Source: Candidatus Mediterraneibacter pullicola
Lineage (GTDB): Bacteria > Bacillota > Clostridia > Lachnospirales > Lachnospiraceae
Assembly: GCA_019117065.1 (NCBI GenBank)
Contig: DXAK01000037.1
Span: 1-33,631, forward strand
DNA length: 33,631 nt
Direction: 5' to 3'
The notes under the pieces: model-generated
What the model saw: the letters and a program-made list of their open reading frames with translations, nothing else
Database searches by the model: none
What the model was told of the DNA's origin: nothing
Shown: one piece after another, positions 26,675 through 33,631 of the stretch
Layout: the number at the start of each line of letters is the position of its first letter
How positions within the stretch are numbered: position 1 is the first letter of the stretch
Position numbers and translations under genes: made by a program

Positions 26675-27466
26675 GTGGACTATCATTTTGCAAGAGAAGT
26701 GTTTGAGAGATATCTGGATGGCTATGACAGGGACAATGATAAAGTGAGATTGAAGATCGTGCATACATACGGCGTGGTGGCGCAGAGTACGGAGATCGCC
26801 CGGAGGATGAACCTGTCTAGGGAGGATACGGAGCTCGCGAAAATTATCGCCCTGCTCCACGATATCGGGCGGTTTGAACAGATACGGCAGTTTGACAGCT
26901 TCATGCCCGATACGATGGATCACGCGGCTTACGGGGTGGAGATGCTGTTCGGAGAGGCAGAAGGCTGCCCGCCGCGGATGATACGCCGATTTCTGGAAGA
27001 AGATGAGTGGGACGTCATTATCCGTACAGCTATCGCAAAACACAGTGATTTTGTGCTGGAGGGGATTGAAGATGAGCGGACGCTCCTCCATGCGAAGATC
27101 ATACGCGACGCCGATAAGCTGGATAACTGCCGTGTGAAGCTTAAGGATGATTTTGAGACTTTTATGGACGCCACGGCTAAAGAGACGGGTGCGTCCGTTA
27201 TCACGCCGAAAGTCCGGGAGGACGCGCTCGCGGGGAGGAGTATCCTCTCGGCGGACCGGAAGACGCCCATGGATTACTGGGTGTCCTACCTTGCGTATTT
27301 TTATGATCTGAACTTTCGGGAGAGTCTGGATATCGTGGCGGAGAAGGACTATGTGAGCCGACTTATTCACAGAATCAGCTATACGGACCCGGAGACGGAA
27401 GAGACGATGAAAGAGCTGGAGAAAAGTCTTTTGGCGTATGTGCGGAAGGTTCCGGGAGCGCACTGA
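26675..27466 (+). CDS. HD-domain phosphohydrolase
   Basis: 263 residues from GTG 26675 with CGGAGGG 7 nt upstream; the open frame reaches back over azlC sequence but without a start signal. The HD pattern is visible as His30, LLHDIGRFEQ with His62-Asp63, His83 and a later DADKLDN segment. HD enzymes hydrolyse phosphate esters of nucleotides or other small molecules; the substrate cannot be told here. It lies next to azlCD in opposite orientation and converges on the LacI gene with only 5 bp between stops. Confidence 0.88.
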   Translation: MDYHFAREVFERYLDGYDRDNDKVRLKIVHTYGVVAQSTEIARRMNLSREDTELAKIIALLHDIGRFEQIRQFDSFMPDTMDHAAYGVEMLFGEAEGCPPRMIRRFLEEDEWDVIIRTAIAKHSDFVLEGIEDERTLLHAKIIRDADKLDNCRVKLKDDFETFMDATAKETGASVITPKVREDALAGRSILSADRKTPMDYWVSYLAYFYDLNFRESLDIVAEKDYVSRLIHRISYTDPETEETMKELEKSLLAYVRKVPGAH

Positions 27467-27471
27467 AGAAA

Positions 27472-28479
27472 TCAGTTCCCGGCTGCGGGCTGTTTTGTAG
27501 ATTCCCTGACGATGAGATCCGCGTGGAGTAGGACCGTGCCGATGGAGACCCCATTCATCAGGCTATTCAGCGCATAGTAGCCGCTCTTTCCCAGCTCAAT
27601 GCGGTCTTGCCGGACTGTAGTGAGCGGGGGAGAGGTGTAGGGGCATATAGGGATGTCGTCGAAGCCGATGATGCTGATGTCACGGGGAACCTGATACCCC
27701 AGTTGCCGGCACTGTGTGATCGCTGCGCTGGCAAATGTATCCTGACAGCAGATTACCGCGGTCATCCCCATTCCAAGAAAACGGGGCAGATGCTTTTCCA
27801 TACATTCGGACAGATAATAGGAGCATCCTGAATAGGAGGGATCTGCTTTTAACCCGTGGCGGTGCATGGCTTGGAAAAACGCTCTGTGGCGGATCTGCAT
27901 GATATGGGAGCCGAGGGCGCTGCTTAAGTAGCCGATTTTGTGATGGCCTAGTTCCTTTAAATGACCAACCGCAAGATACATTCCCTCATCGTTGTCAATG
28001 CCGACATACGCGGTGGATGGATTTCCCACAATATGGTTGTCGTAGAGCACGATGGGAGTTCGGCTTGTCTGGAAATCTCTGATCCATGGCTCATTGAGAG
28101 AGAATCCAAGGGCAAAGCCTCCGCTGTAGTCGTTTTGCAGCATGAATACGTCATAGGAAGTTTCTCGCTGTGTGTTGACATCAAGGGGAACCACATCTAC
28201 CTCACATCCGGCAGGTTCTGCCATCTGGCGGAAACCCATCACAATGTCGTAGGCAAAGTGGTGGGGTTCTTTATATTCAATATTGTCTTTCTGAACAAGA
28301 ATACAGAGACGCCGGGAAGGCTTCTTGTACCGGCGTAGTTTTGTATACCCCAGTTCCACGGCTGTTTCCAGTATCTGTTTTTGTAATGTTTCGCTGATAT
28401 CGGAAGCTCCATTTAAGGCTTTTGATACTGTTCCTTTGGAAATCCCCAGTTTATCAGCAATATCTTGAATAGTCGTCAT
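27472..28479 (-). CDS. LacI family regulator, probable maltose operon regulator
   Basis: 335 residues with an N-terminal helix-turn-helix (TTIQDIADKLGISKGTVSKALNGASDISE, about 2-30) and a periplasmic-binding-protein-like sensor domain. It is divergent from malE-malF-malG', with 263 bp of promoter DNA in between, which makes local control of maltose/maltodextrin transport likely; the effector is not shown by sequence. AGGGGAATGAACA precedes ATG 28479. Confidence 0.9.
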   Translation of the reverse strand: MTTIQDIADKLGISKGTVSKALNGASDISETLQKQILETAVELGYTKLRRYKKPSRRLCILVQKDNIEYKEPHHFAYDIVMGFRQMAEPAGCEVDVVPLDVNTQRETSYDVFMLQNDYSGGFALGFSLNEPWIRDFQTSRTPIVLYDNHIVGNPSTAYVGIDNDEGMYLAVGHLKELGHHKIGYLSSALGSHIMQIRHRAFFQAMHRHGLKADPSYSGCSYYLSECMEKHLPRFLGMGMTAVICCQDTFASAAITQCRQLGYQVPRDISIIGFDDIPICPYTSPPLTTVRQDRIELGKSGYYALNSLMNGVSIGTVLLHADLIVRESTKQPAAGN

Positions 28480-28519
28480 TGTTCATTCCCCTGACTTCTT
28501 TGTTTTCTTATATAAAAAC

Positions 28520-28548
28520 ATTATATAAAAAAAGTAGAAAGAAATCAA
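28520..28548 (-). promoter_or_regulatory. promoter of the LacI-type regulator
   Basis: On the minus strand, TTGATT (28548-28543), 17-bp spacer, perfect TATAAT (28525-28520). Confidence 0.65.
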
Positions 28549-28666
28549 TGCGAAGCAATTTAAGTTTAGAAAAGTTTCGGAAATGTATATGAAAATAATA
28601 ATGCACAAAAAAATAGATGATATTTTATGCAAAACAGATAAAATAGAATTGCTAATATAAAAATAA

Positions 28667-28695
28667 TTGACGATAATAGCTTAAAGGTCTATCAT
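28667..28695 (+). promoter_or_regulatory. promoter of the mal operon
   Basis: TTGACG (28667-28672), 17-bp spacer, TATCAT (28690-28695). The start of transcription would fall at about 28702, on the edge of the CGAAACAA direct repeat. Confidence 0.7.
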
Positions 28696-28701
28696 AATGG
28701 C

Positions 28702-28721
28702 AACGAAACAATTCGAAACAA
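28702..28721 (+). repeat. 10-bp direct repeat at the mal transcription start
   Basis: CGAAACAA occurs at 28704-28711 and again at 28714-28721, ten bases (one helical turn) apart and immediately downstream of the -10. It is a candidate regulator-binding site; no inverted repeat was seen. Confidence 0.5.
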
Positions 28722-28742
28722 CAAAAACGGAGGATGGGAAGA

Positions 28743-29981
28743 ATGAGAAGAAGAGCAGTGTCTGTACTGCTTGCCGGAGTGATGACCCTTGGGCTTGCGG
28801 TGACAGGGCTGACCGGATGCGGCAGTAGTACGGACGACGGACAGGAAAAGATTCGTCTGATGGTGTGGTCTCCGCAGAACGACCAGTCAAAGGATAATGG
28901 GGAATGGCTTCAGACGATGTGCGAAACATTTGCGGAACGGCATCCAGAGTGGGATATTACATTTGTCTACGGTGTTGCCGATGAGGCAAGCGCTGCCGGA
29001 CAGGTCGCGCAGGATCCGGAGGCGAGCGCAGATGTATTTATGTACGCGAACGATACGATAACGACGATGACAGATGCCAACGCTCTGGCGAAGTTCGGAG
29101 GAAAGTACCGGGATGAGATAGAGTCCATCAACTCGCAGGAGGTGCTGGATTCTTTGATCATGGATGGGGATTTGTACGGCGTTCCGTTTACGACGAACAC
29201 ATGGTACATGTATTATGACAAGAGCGTGTACAGTGAGGAAGATATAAAAAACATTGATACGATGCTGGAGAAAGGCGTAGTATCCTTCCCATTTGTCAAC
29301 TCATGGTATCTGCCCGCGTTTTATCTGGGGAATGGGTGCACGCTGTTTGGTGATGGAACGGACGAGTCTGCGGGAGTGGATTTTGGCGGAGAGAATGCAG
29401 TCGCCGTGACGGATTATTTAATTGATATGGAGCAGAATCCGAACTTCAAGATTGACGATCTTGGTTCTGGTATCGCTGGACTTCGTGACGGAAGTATTAA
29501 CGCGATGTTTACAGGATCATGGGACGCTAATTCTATCAAAGAGGCGCTTGGGGATAACATGGGTGTCGCATCGCTTCCAACTTACACACTGAACGGCGAG
29601 GAAAAACAGATGCTGGCCTATGCTGGCTCTAAGGCGATCGGTGTCAATCCTAATACGGATTACATGGTTCCAGCCATAGAACTGGCAGTTTTCCTCGGCT
29701 CATCTGAGGCGCAGAAAGCCCATTACGAGATGTGTGGTACAATCCCCTGCAGCACAGAACTTTTGGAAGATCCGGTGATTAGTTCTGACGAAGTGGTTAT
29801 CGCACAAAACGATACGTTTAACAATACCTCTATCCTGCAGCCGTTTGTCTCTAAGATGAACAATTGCTGGACTCCGGTAGAAAATATGGGTAAAGGCATA
29901 CGAAACGGCAGCATCACTCACGAAAACGCTGCGGATCAAACCGTGCAGATGAATGAAGCTATGAATAGTGATGGAATTTAA
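28743..29981 (+). CDS. malE: maltose/maltodextrin ABC transporter substrate-binding lipoprotein
   Basis: 412 residues from ATG 28743, with CGGAGG 9 nt upstream; an ATG at 28734 directly abuts that site and is unlikely. A signal peptide with lipobox LTGC tethers it to the outer face of the membrane. The mature part is a type I solute-binding fold (KIRLMVWSPQNDQS start, DVFMYANDTITTM, YGVPFTTNTWYMYYDKSVYS, FTGSWDANSI) resembling MalE/MdxE. Maltose as ligand is inferred from similarity and from the LacI-malEFG layout. malF begins 15 bp downstream. Confidence 0.92.
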   Translation: MRRRAVSVLLAGVMTLGLAVTGLTGCGSSTDDGQEKIRLMVWSPQNDQSKDNGEWLQTMCETFAERHPEWDITFVYGVADEASAAGQVAQDPEASADVFMYANDTITTMTDANALAKFGGKYRDEIESINSQEVLDSLIMDGDLYGVPFTTNTWYMYYDKSVYSEEDIKNIDTMLEKGVVSFPFVNSWYLPAFYLGNGCTLFGDGTDESAGVDFGGENAVAVTDYLIDMEQNPNFKIDDLGSGIAGLRDGSINAMFTGSWDANSIKEALGDNMGVASLPTYTLNGEEKQMLAYAGSKAIGVNPNTDYMVPAIELAVFLGSSEAQKAHYEMCGTIPCSTELLEDPVISSDEVVIAQNDTFNNTSILQPFVSKMNNCWTPVENMGKGIRNGSITHENAADQTVQMNEAMNSDGI

Positions 29982-29996
29982 AATGAGGTGGCGAGG

Positions 29997-31376
29997 ATGG
30001 GAATATTAAAGAAAAGAGTCAATAATTATCCGACTCCCTATACATGTACAAAGGCAATTAGGGAAGGCGGGCTTGAGACAAAGCTTTCCATGATTTTGAT
30101 GGGATTCGGGAATATCGTGCATGGTCAGAAGATCAAAGGACTTCTATACCTGGCGGTTGAAGTGGCATATGTCGTATTTATGATTGTGAACGGAGTGGGA
30201 TTCCTTGGGATGCTTCCGTCTCTGGGAACAGTGCCTCAGGAGGAGATATGGGACGAGGCAAATCAGGTCTATATGTATACAAAAGGCGACCAGTCAATCT
30301 TGATTCTGCTGTATGGCGTAGCGACTGTGCTGGTGACTTTCCTTATGATCTGCGCATGGCGCGGCGCTTTGCGCAGCGCATACAAGGCAGAATGCCTTGC
30401 AAAGGAAGGGCGTCACGTTAATAATTTTATGGAGGATCTAAAGTCTCTGCTCCACGAGAATCTTCACAGACTGCTTATGACGCCGCCGATGTTCTTTATC
30501 GCTGCGTTTACGATTTTGCCGCTGATTTTCATGATCTGTATGGCATTTACAAATTACAGTAAGATTGATAACCATCTGATGTTGTTTGACTGGGTGGGAC
30601 TTGATAACTTTAAAGCATTGTTCGATTCCTCGAGTATTCTGGGAAGTACATTCTGGTCCGTGCTCGGTTGGACGATTGTGTGGGCGTTTTTTGCCACATT
30701 CAGTAACTATATCTTCGGTATGATTATCTCTCTGATGATCAACCGTAAAGGAACAAGGGCAAAAGGGTTCTGGAGATTCTGCTTCGTTCTCTCCTGTGCG
30801 GTGCCAATGTTTGTATCCCTTCTAATTATGAGGACGATGCTTCAGCCGGAGGGAGCCGTGAATGTGCTTCTGAGAAATCTCGGCCTGATCGCATCGGATG
30901 CAAGCCTTCCGTTCTTCACAGATCCGACATGGGCGAGAGTGACGGTCATCGTCGTAAACGTGTGGGTCGGCGTGCCCTATACGCTGCTTCAGCTTACGGG
31001 AGTGCTTCAGAATATTCCATCGGAACTTTACGAGGCGGCGAAAGTGGATGGGGCGAACGCTTTGCAGATATTCACAAAGATCACCCTTCCATACATGCTG
31101 TATGTAACCACTCCTTACCTGATTACTACATTTACAGGAAATGTCAATAACTTTAATGTCATCTATCTGCTTTCGGGCGGAGATCCGGTTACAGATCTCT
31201 CATCCACGGCTGGAAAGACGGACCTATTGGTAACGTGGCTCTATAAACTAACGATTGATAAACAATATTATAACATTGGAGCTGTCATCGGGATCCTGAC
31301 ATTCGTGATCCTTGCGGTGGGCGCGTTGTTTACATACCGCCGCAGCAAATCTTATAAAGAAGAAGGAGGATTCTAA
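29997..31376 (+). CDS. malF: maltose/maltodextrin ABC transporter permease
   Basis: 459 residues from ATG 29997, with GAGGTG upstream; GTG 29988 is in frame but has no ribosome site. A long N-terminal part with membrane segments precedes the permease core. The ABC permease EAA loop is EAAKVDGANALQIFTKITLP, which contacts the ATPase. The MalF-type INRKGTRAKGFWRFCFVLS and PYTLLQLTGVLQNIP segments agree. MalF pairs with MalG in the membrane; because malG is broken in this window, the transporter as seen is incomplete unless the insertion is excised or another MalG substitutes. Confidence 0.93.
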   Translation: MGILKKRVNNYPTPYTCTKAIREGGLETKLSMILMGFGNIVHGQKIKGLLYLAVEVAYVVFMIVNGVGFLGMLPSLGTVPQEEIWDEANQVYMYTKGDQSILILLYGVATVLVTFLMICAWRGALRSAYKAECLAKEGRHVNNFMEDLKSLLHENLHRLLMTPPMFFIAAFTILPLIFMICMAFTNYSKIDNHLMLFDWVGLDNFKALFDSSSILGSTFWSVLGWTIVWAFFATFSNYIFGMIISLMINRKGTRAKGFWRFCFVLSCAVPMFVSLLIMRTMLQPEGAVNVLLRNLGLIASDASLPFFTDPTWARVTVIVVNVWVGVPYTLLQLTGVLQNIPSELYEAAKVDGANALQIFTKITLPYMLYVTTPYLITTFTGNVNNFNVIYLLSGGDPVTDLSSTAGKTDLLVTWLYKLTIDKQYYNIGAVIGILTFVILAVGALFTYRRSKSYKEEGGF

Positions 31377-31378
31377 AC

Positions 31379-31438
31379 ATGGCTGGAAAGAAAGTTCATT
31401 CCGCAAAAACAAAACGTTTTGTAAATAATACGAAATAA
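31379..31438 (+). pseudogene. malG: malG, truncated after about 18 codons by an insertion
   Basis: Two bases after the malF stop, with AAGGAGG upstream, ATG starts MAGKKVHSAKTKRFVNNT, a plausible MalG N-terminus, but the frame ends at TAA 31436-31438 and no permease sequence follows on this side. The junction lies between about 31409 and 31438. The missing part should lie beyond the right end of the inserted element, outside this window. Confidence 0.75.
31409..31422. other. 14-bp perfect palindrome at the insertion junction
   Basis: ACAAAACGTTTTGT is a perfect palindrome centred on CG, inside the start of malG and directly before the foreign DNA. It could be part of the recombinase attachment site or a chance coding sequence. 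Confidence 0.45.
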
Positions 31439-31481
31439 TCATACCGAGTTTGATACAAGGTATGGGTAAAATTAAAAAGTG

Positions 31482-31515
31482 TGCCCTTGCGGTGTAAAAT
31501 CTGCTCTTGGGGTGT
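31482..31515. repeat. 14-bp imperfect direct repeat near the element end
   Basis: TGCCCTTGCGGTGT (31482-31495) and TGCTCTTGGGGTGT (31502-31515) match at 12 of 14 positions and are spaced by exactly 20 bp, two helical turns. They sit between the malG junction and the abiH promoter and could be a recombinase or accessory-protein binding site. Confidence 0.5.
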
Positions 31516-31516
31516 G

Positions 31517-31545
31517 TTGACAGACCGGGGCATCCCGGCTATTTT
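31517..31545 (+). promoter_or_regulatory. abiH promoter with a palindrome in the spacer
   Basis: Perfect -35 TTGACA (31517-31522), 17-bp spacer, TATTTT (31540-31545). The spacer contains CCGGG-GCAT-CCCGG (31525-31538), a perfect 5-bp inverted repeat that could be an operator or, followed by TATTTTTAT, a terminator-like hairpin. Confidence 0.6.
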
Positions 31546-31574
31546 TATATTGCCGTTCAAATAGGAGGAATAAC

Positions 31575-32531
31575 ATGAAAACATTGTATTTGGTAGGAAA
31601 CGGTTTCGACATACAGCATGGTATTAGAACTCCATATTCTGAGTTCAGAAGTTTCTTAGAAACGCATCATGAGTCATTTCTAACGGATTTTGAGGCTATG
31701 TATAACATTCAGCCTTTAGATGATACAGAGCCTTGGTACACTGAAGCGGCACAAGAAAGATGGAAAAAATCAGTGCTAAAAGATTTATGGCAAACATTTG
31801 AGGAAGAAATGGGTAACCCAGATGTAGAAGGAATGCACGATATGGCAAGTTCCCTTGCAGAGCAAATGCCAGAAGAAGGTATAAAATATACTCTGGATCT
31901 TCACTGGAAGGAACAGTATGGGTTTTCTTCAGATTTACAGAAATATGTACTTGAGTGGTTAGAGTCTATAGATACATCAGGTGTGTGCCCCATTAAAAAG
32001 AGTTTCATAGGAAATTGTTCTGATATTTTCATTAATTTTAATTATACAGATGTCCTAGAGCGGGTATATGGGGTAAAAACAGTTCTTCACTTGCATGGAG
32101 GAGTACCATCATGCTCTGCAATACCACCCATCATGGGGCATGGAAATAAATTTATTATAGATTATTACAAACGAAGAGCACAGTGTGCAAGTGAAGAGTT
32201 CGTAGAATGGGAAGAAAGTATATGCTCCGCGATAGCAAAATTTTGCTCGTCATTATATAAAGACACGGATGCAATTATATCGAGAAATGAATCGTTTTTT
32301 TCAAGTCTAAAAGATATAGAGCAAGTAGTATCCATAGGTTTGTCGTTTGGGAATGTAGACACTCCTTATCTCTTGCGAATTGCTGAAGAAATAAAGCCAA
32401 CATCAAAATGGATTATTTATTATTATAGTGAAGACGATAAAAAAAGACTTAAAGATGTATTTGGAATTCTAGGACTTTCCAGGAAATTTGAAACCTATTT
32501 TCTTCCCAGCAGAATGTTTTGGGATGACTAA
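31575..32531 (+). CDS. abiH: AbiH family phage abortive infection protein
   Basis: 318 residues with TAGGAGG 8 nt before ATG 31575. The pattern matches AbiH: N-terminal LYLVGNGFDIQHG with GNGFD (8-12), TPYSEFRSFL, INFNYTDVLERVYG (FNYTD 155-159), HLHG (172-175), GHG (188-190) and a C-terminal VVSIGLSFGNVDTPYLLRIAE (GLSFGNVD 255-262). AbiH was found as a lactococcal abortive-infection system: the infected cell stops or dies before the phage spreads. The N-[FY]-T-D, LHG and G.S..D spacing resembles the SIR2-like fold. The gene is visibly more A+T-rich than its neighbours, a sign of transfer, and it lies between malG' and a serine recombinase. Confidence 0.9.
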   Translation: MKTLYLVGNGFDIQHGIRTPYSEFRSFLETHHESFLTDFEAMYNIQPLDDTEPWYTEAAQERWKKSVLKDLWQTFEEEMGNPDVEGMHDMASSLAEQMPEEGIKYTLDLHWKEQYGFSSDLQKYVLEWLESIDTSGVCPIKKSFIGNCSDIFINFNYTDVLERVYGVKTVLHLHGGVPSCSAIPPIMGHGNKFIIDYYKRRAQCASEEFVEWEESICSAIAKFCSSLYKDTDAIISRNESFFSSLKDIEQVVSIGLSFGNVDTPYLLRIAEEIKPTSKWIIYYYSEDDKKRLKDVFGILGLSRKFETYFLPSRMFWDD

Positions 32532-32544
32532 TCAATAGCAAAAG

Positions 32545-32589
32545 ACACCTCGCAGCTGGAGAATGATGCTCTCGTTGCGAGGTGTTTTT
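32545..32589. terminator. intrinsic terminator between abiH and the recombinase gene
   Basis: ACACCTCGCA (32545-32554) pairs perfectly with TGCGAGGTGT (32576-32585), with an inner GGAG/CTCT match, and is followed by TTTTT. The A-run on the left gives a weaker terminator for the convergent recombinase gene. Confidence 0.85.
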
Positions 32590-32599
32590 GCGTAGGTGC

Positions 32600-33631
32600 T
32601 TATGCCTTTATTTCCGCACCGTTTTTGAAGGTGATCCGCACATCGTCTGCGGAGTAGACGGTCATAAAATCCACCAGTCCGCACCAGAGGTTTGTTTGAA
32701 AATCGGTGACCAGTCCGTCCTGCTCCCGGAGAACCTTGAGGAACTCCTCAATAGTGCCTCTCCGTGCCTTTTTATCGGCGATCTGCTCGGTGATGGCACC
32801 CAGTTTGACTTTAGCTTCATCGTAGCGGTGGACCAGTCCGTCATAGCGTTTCTGGTATTCTGTCTGGTCAAGGGGCACATGAGCATTTTCGTAGATGCAC
32901 TTTTCAACCGCATCGGCAAGCATCTGTACTTCCTCAATCAGTGCAGTTTCTTGGGCTTGCAGAGGCGTGAGGTCAAAGGCAAGGGCCAAGCCGCCGGTCA
33001 AGGATGCGATGATGGTATCCTTCTGGGCAAGAAGCTGGTTGACTGCCGAAATAAAGTAGCGGTGGATATCTTCATTTGTAAGGTGTGGTGTGGTGCATTT
33101 GTGGTCGCCATCAAATTTGTGATTGCACTGCCAGATGATCTTTTTGTACTTATCATTGGAGTGCCAGGTTTTGGAGCCGTACCAGCTTCCGCATTCGCCA
33201 CAGCGAATTTTGCCGGAGAAAAGGTGGACACCGCTTCGTCTACCGCGCTTGCTGCGCCGTTCCATTTCCTGCTGAACCATCTCGAATACCTCTGGGGAAA
33301 TGATGGCTTCGTGGTTGCCCTCCACATAATACTGCGGAATTTCGCCCTCGTTGACCTTTTTCTTTTTGGTGAGGAAATCAACCGTATAGCTTTTCTGAAG
33401 AAGTGCATCACCCTTATATTTTTCGTTAGTGAGGATACTCCGAACCGCTCCGGCGTTCCATTTATCCTTGCCGCCCGGCGATTTAATGCCGTCAGCGGTT
33501 AGCCTGGCGGCAATGCCGTGCGGCGTCATGCCTTGCAGGAACATACTGTAAATGCGGCGGATGATAACCGCTTCGTCCTTATTCAAAACCAGATTGCCAT
33601 CGGGTCCCCGATCATAGCCGAGAAACCGTTT
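32600..33631 (-). CDS. large serine recombinase, C-terminal part (5' end outside window)
   Basis: The minus-strand frame is open through the right edge, so about 343 C-terminal residues are present, beginning KRFLGYDRGPDGN, a typical segment just after the catalytic domain. Then come the recombinase domain (MTPHGIAARLTADGIKSPGGKDKWNAGAVRSILTNEKYKGD), a zinc ribbon (CGECGSWYG with WQCNHKFDGDHKC), a coiled-coil (near LIEEVQMLADAVEKC to EEFLKVLREQ) and a C-terminal tail. The catalytic serine lies outside the window. These enzymes integrate and excise mobile elements by site-specific recombination. The gene points towards malG' with abiH between, so it most likely belongs to the element that broke malG. 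Confidence 0.92.
   Translation of the reverse strand, partial: KRFLGYDRGPDGNLVLNKDEAVIIRRIYSMFLQGMTPHGIAARLTADGIKSPGGKDKWNAGAVRSILTNEKYKGDALLQKSYTVDFLTKKKKVNEGEIPQYYVEGNHEAIISPEVFEMVQQEMERRSKRGRRSGVHLFSGKIRCGECGSWYGSKTWHSNDKYKKIIWQCNHKFDGDHKCTTPHLTNEDIHRYFISAVNQLLAQKDTIIASLTGGLALAFDLTPLQAQETALIEEVQMLADAVEKCIYENAHVPLDQTEYQKRYDGLVHRYDEAKVKLGAITEQIADKKARRGTIEEFLKVLREQDGLVTDFQTNLWCGLVDFMTVYSADDVRITFKNGAEIKA

Noticed and set aside
31440-31464. CATACC/GGTATG inverted repeat near the malG junction
   Set aside because: Only 6 bp; too short to claim as the element's terminal repeat without the other end.
1-33631. CRISPR array, rRNA, tRNA or known riboswitch
   Set aside because: No regular repeat-spacer pattern, no rRNA/tRNA signature, and no leader matching a lysine, T-box or other recognised riboswitch was seen.

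Overview
The window looks like a chromosomal segment of an anaerobic gut Firmicute, most likely Lachnospiraceae (order Eubacteriales). Reasons: strong AGGAGG ribosome sites with frequent GTG starts, HPr kinase, class III fructose-1,6-bisphosphatase, long-form HPF, a stand-alone eukaryotic-type HisA and a proposed ApgM-type homoserine kinase next to hom. No rRNA, tRNA or CRISPR array was seen.

Layout. 1-1160: the C-terminal end of araD and a tandem DUF3592-like membrane protein. 1200-5200: uvrC, which appears to have a leaderless promoter, then hprK and a ROK-family glucokinase, closed by a bidirectional terminator. 5246-7906 (minus): a class A penicillin-binding protein with a Gly/Asn/Thr-rich tail. 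8114-8746: a YigZ/IMPACT protein. 8875-12045 (minus): hpf, a PsiE-like membrane protein and typA/bipA. 12389-16782: a tandem OB-fold SSB-like protein, then dapB, fbp and a short group 2 sigma-70 factor. 16863-18095: an 11-residue-repeat lipoprotein and eukaryotic-type hisA. 18092-18247: a densely self-complementary stretch forming a predicted three-way junction, a candidate structured RNA or palindromic repeat. 18373-22097: secA and prfB, the latter with the RF2 programmed +1 frameshift. 22183-24645: hom and the proposed homoserine kinase. 24800-27466: VanZ-like protein, azlC-azlD branched-chain amino acid exporter (minus) and an HD-domain phosphohydrolase. 27472-31438: a LacI-type regulator divergent from malE-malF-malG.

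The accessory part is the right end. malG is cut after about 18 codons. The foreign DNA that follows carries a short imperfect direct repeat, a promoter with a palindrome in its spacer, an A+T-rich abiH-family phage defence gene, a strong terminator, and the C-terminal two thirds or so of a large serine recombinase that runs off the window. I read this as one end of an integrated, possibly excisable element carrying a defence gene next to its integrase and interrupting the maltose/maltodextrin permease.

How the genes work together: most of the window is housekeeping (DNA repair, carbon-catabolite control, cell wall synthesis, ribosome hibernation and translation, lysine/threonine/histidine biosynthesis, gluconeogenesis, secretion). 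HprK and the LacI-regulated mal operon belong to the carbohydrate-control theme. The two best leads for something undescribed are the 18.1-kb structured element and the abiH/serine-recombinase insertion in malG.
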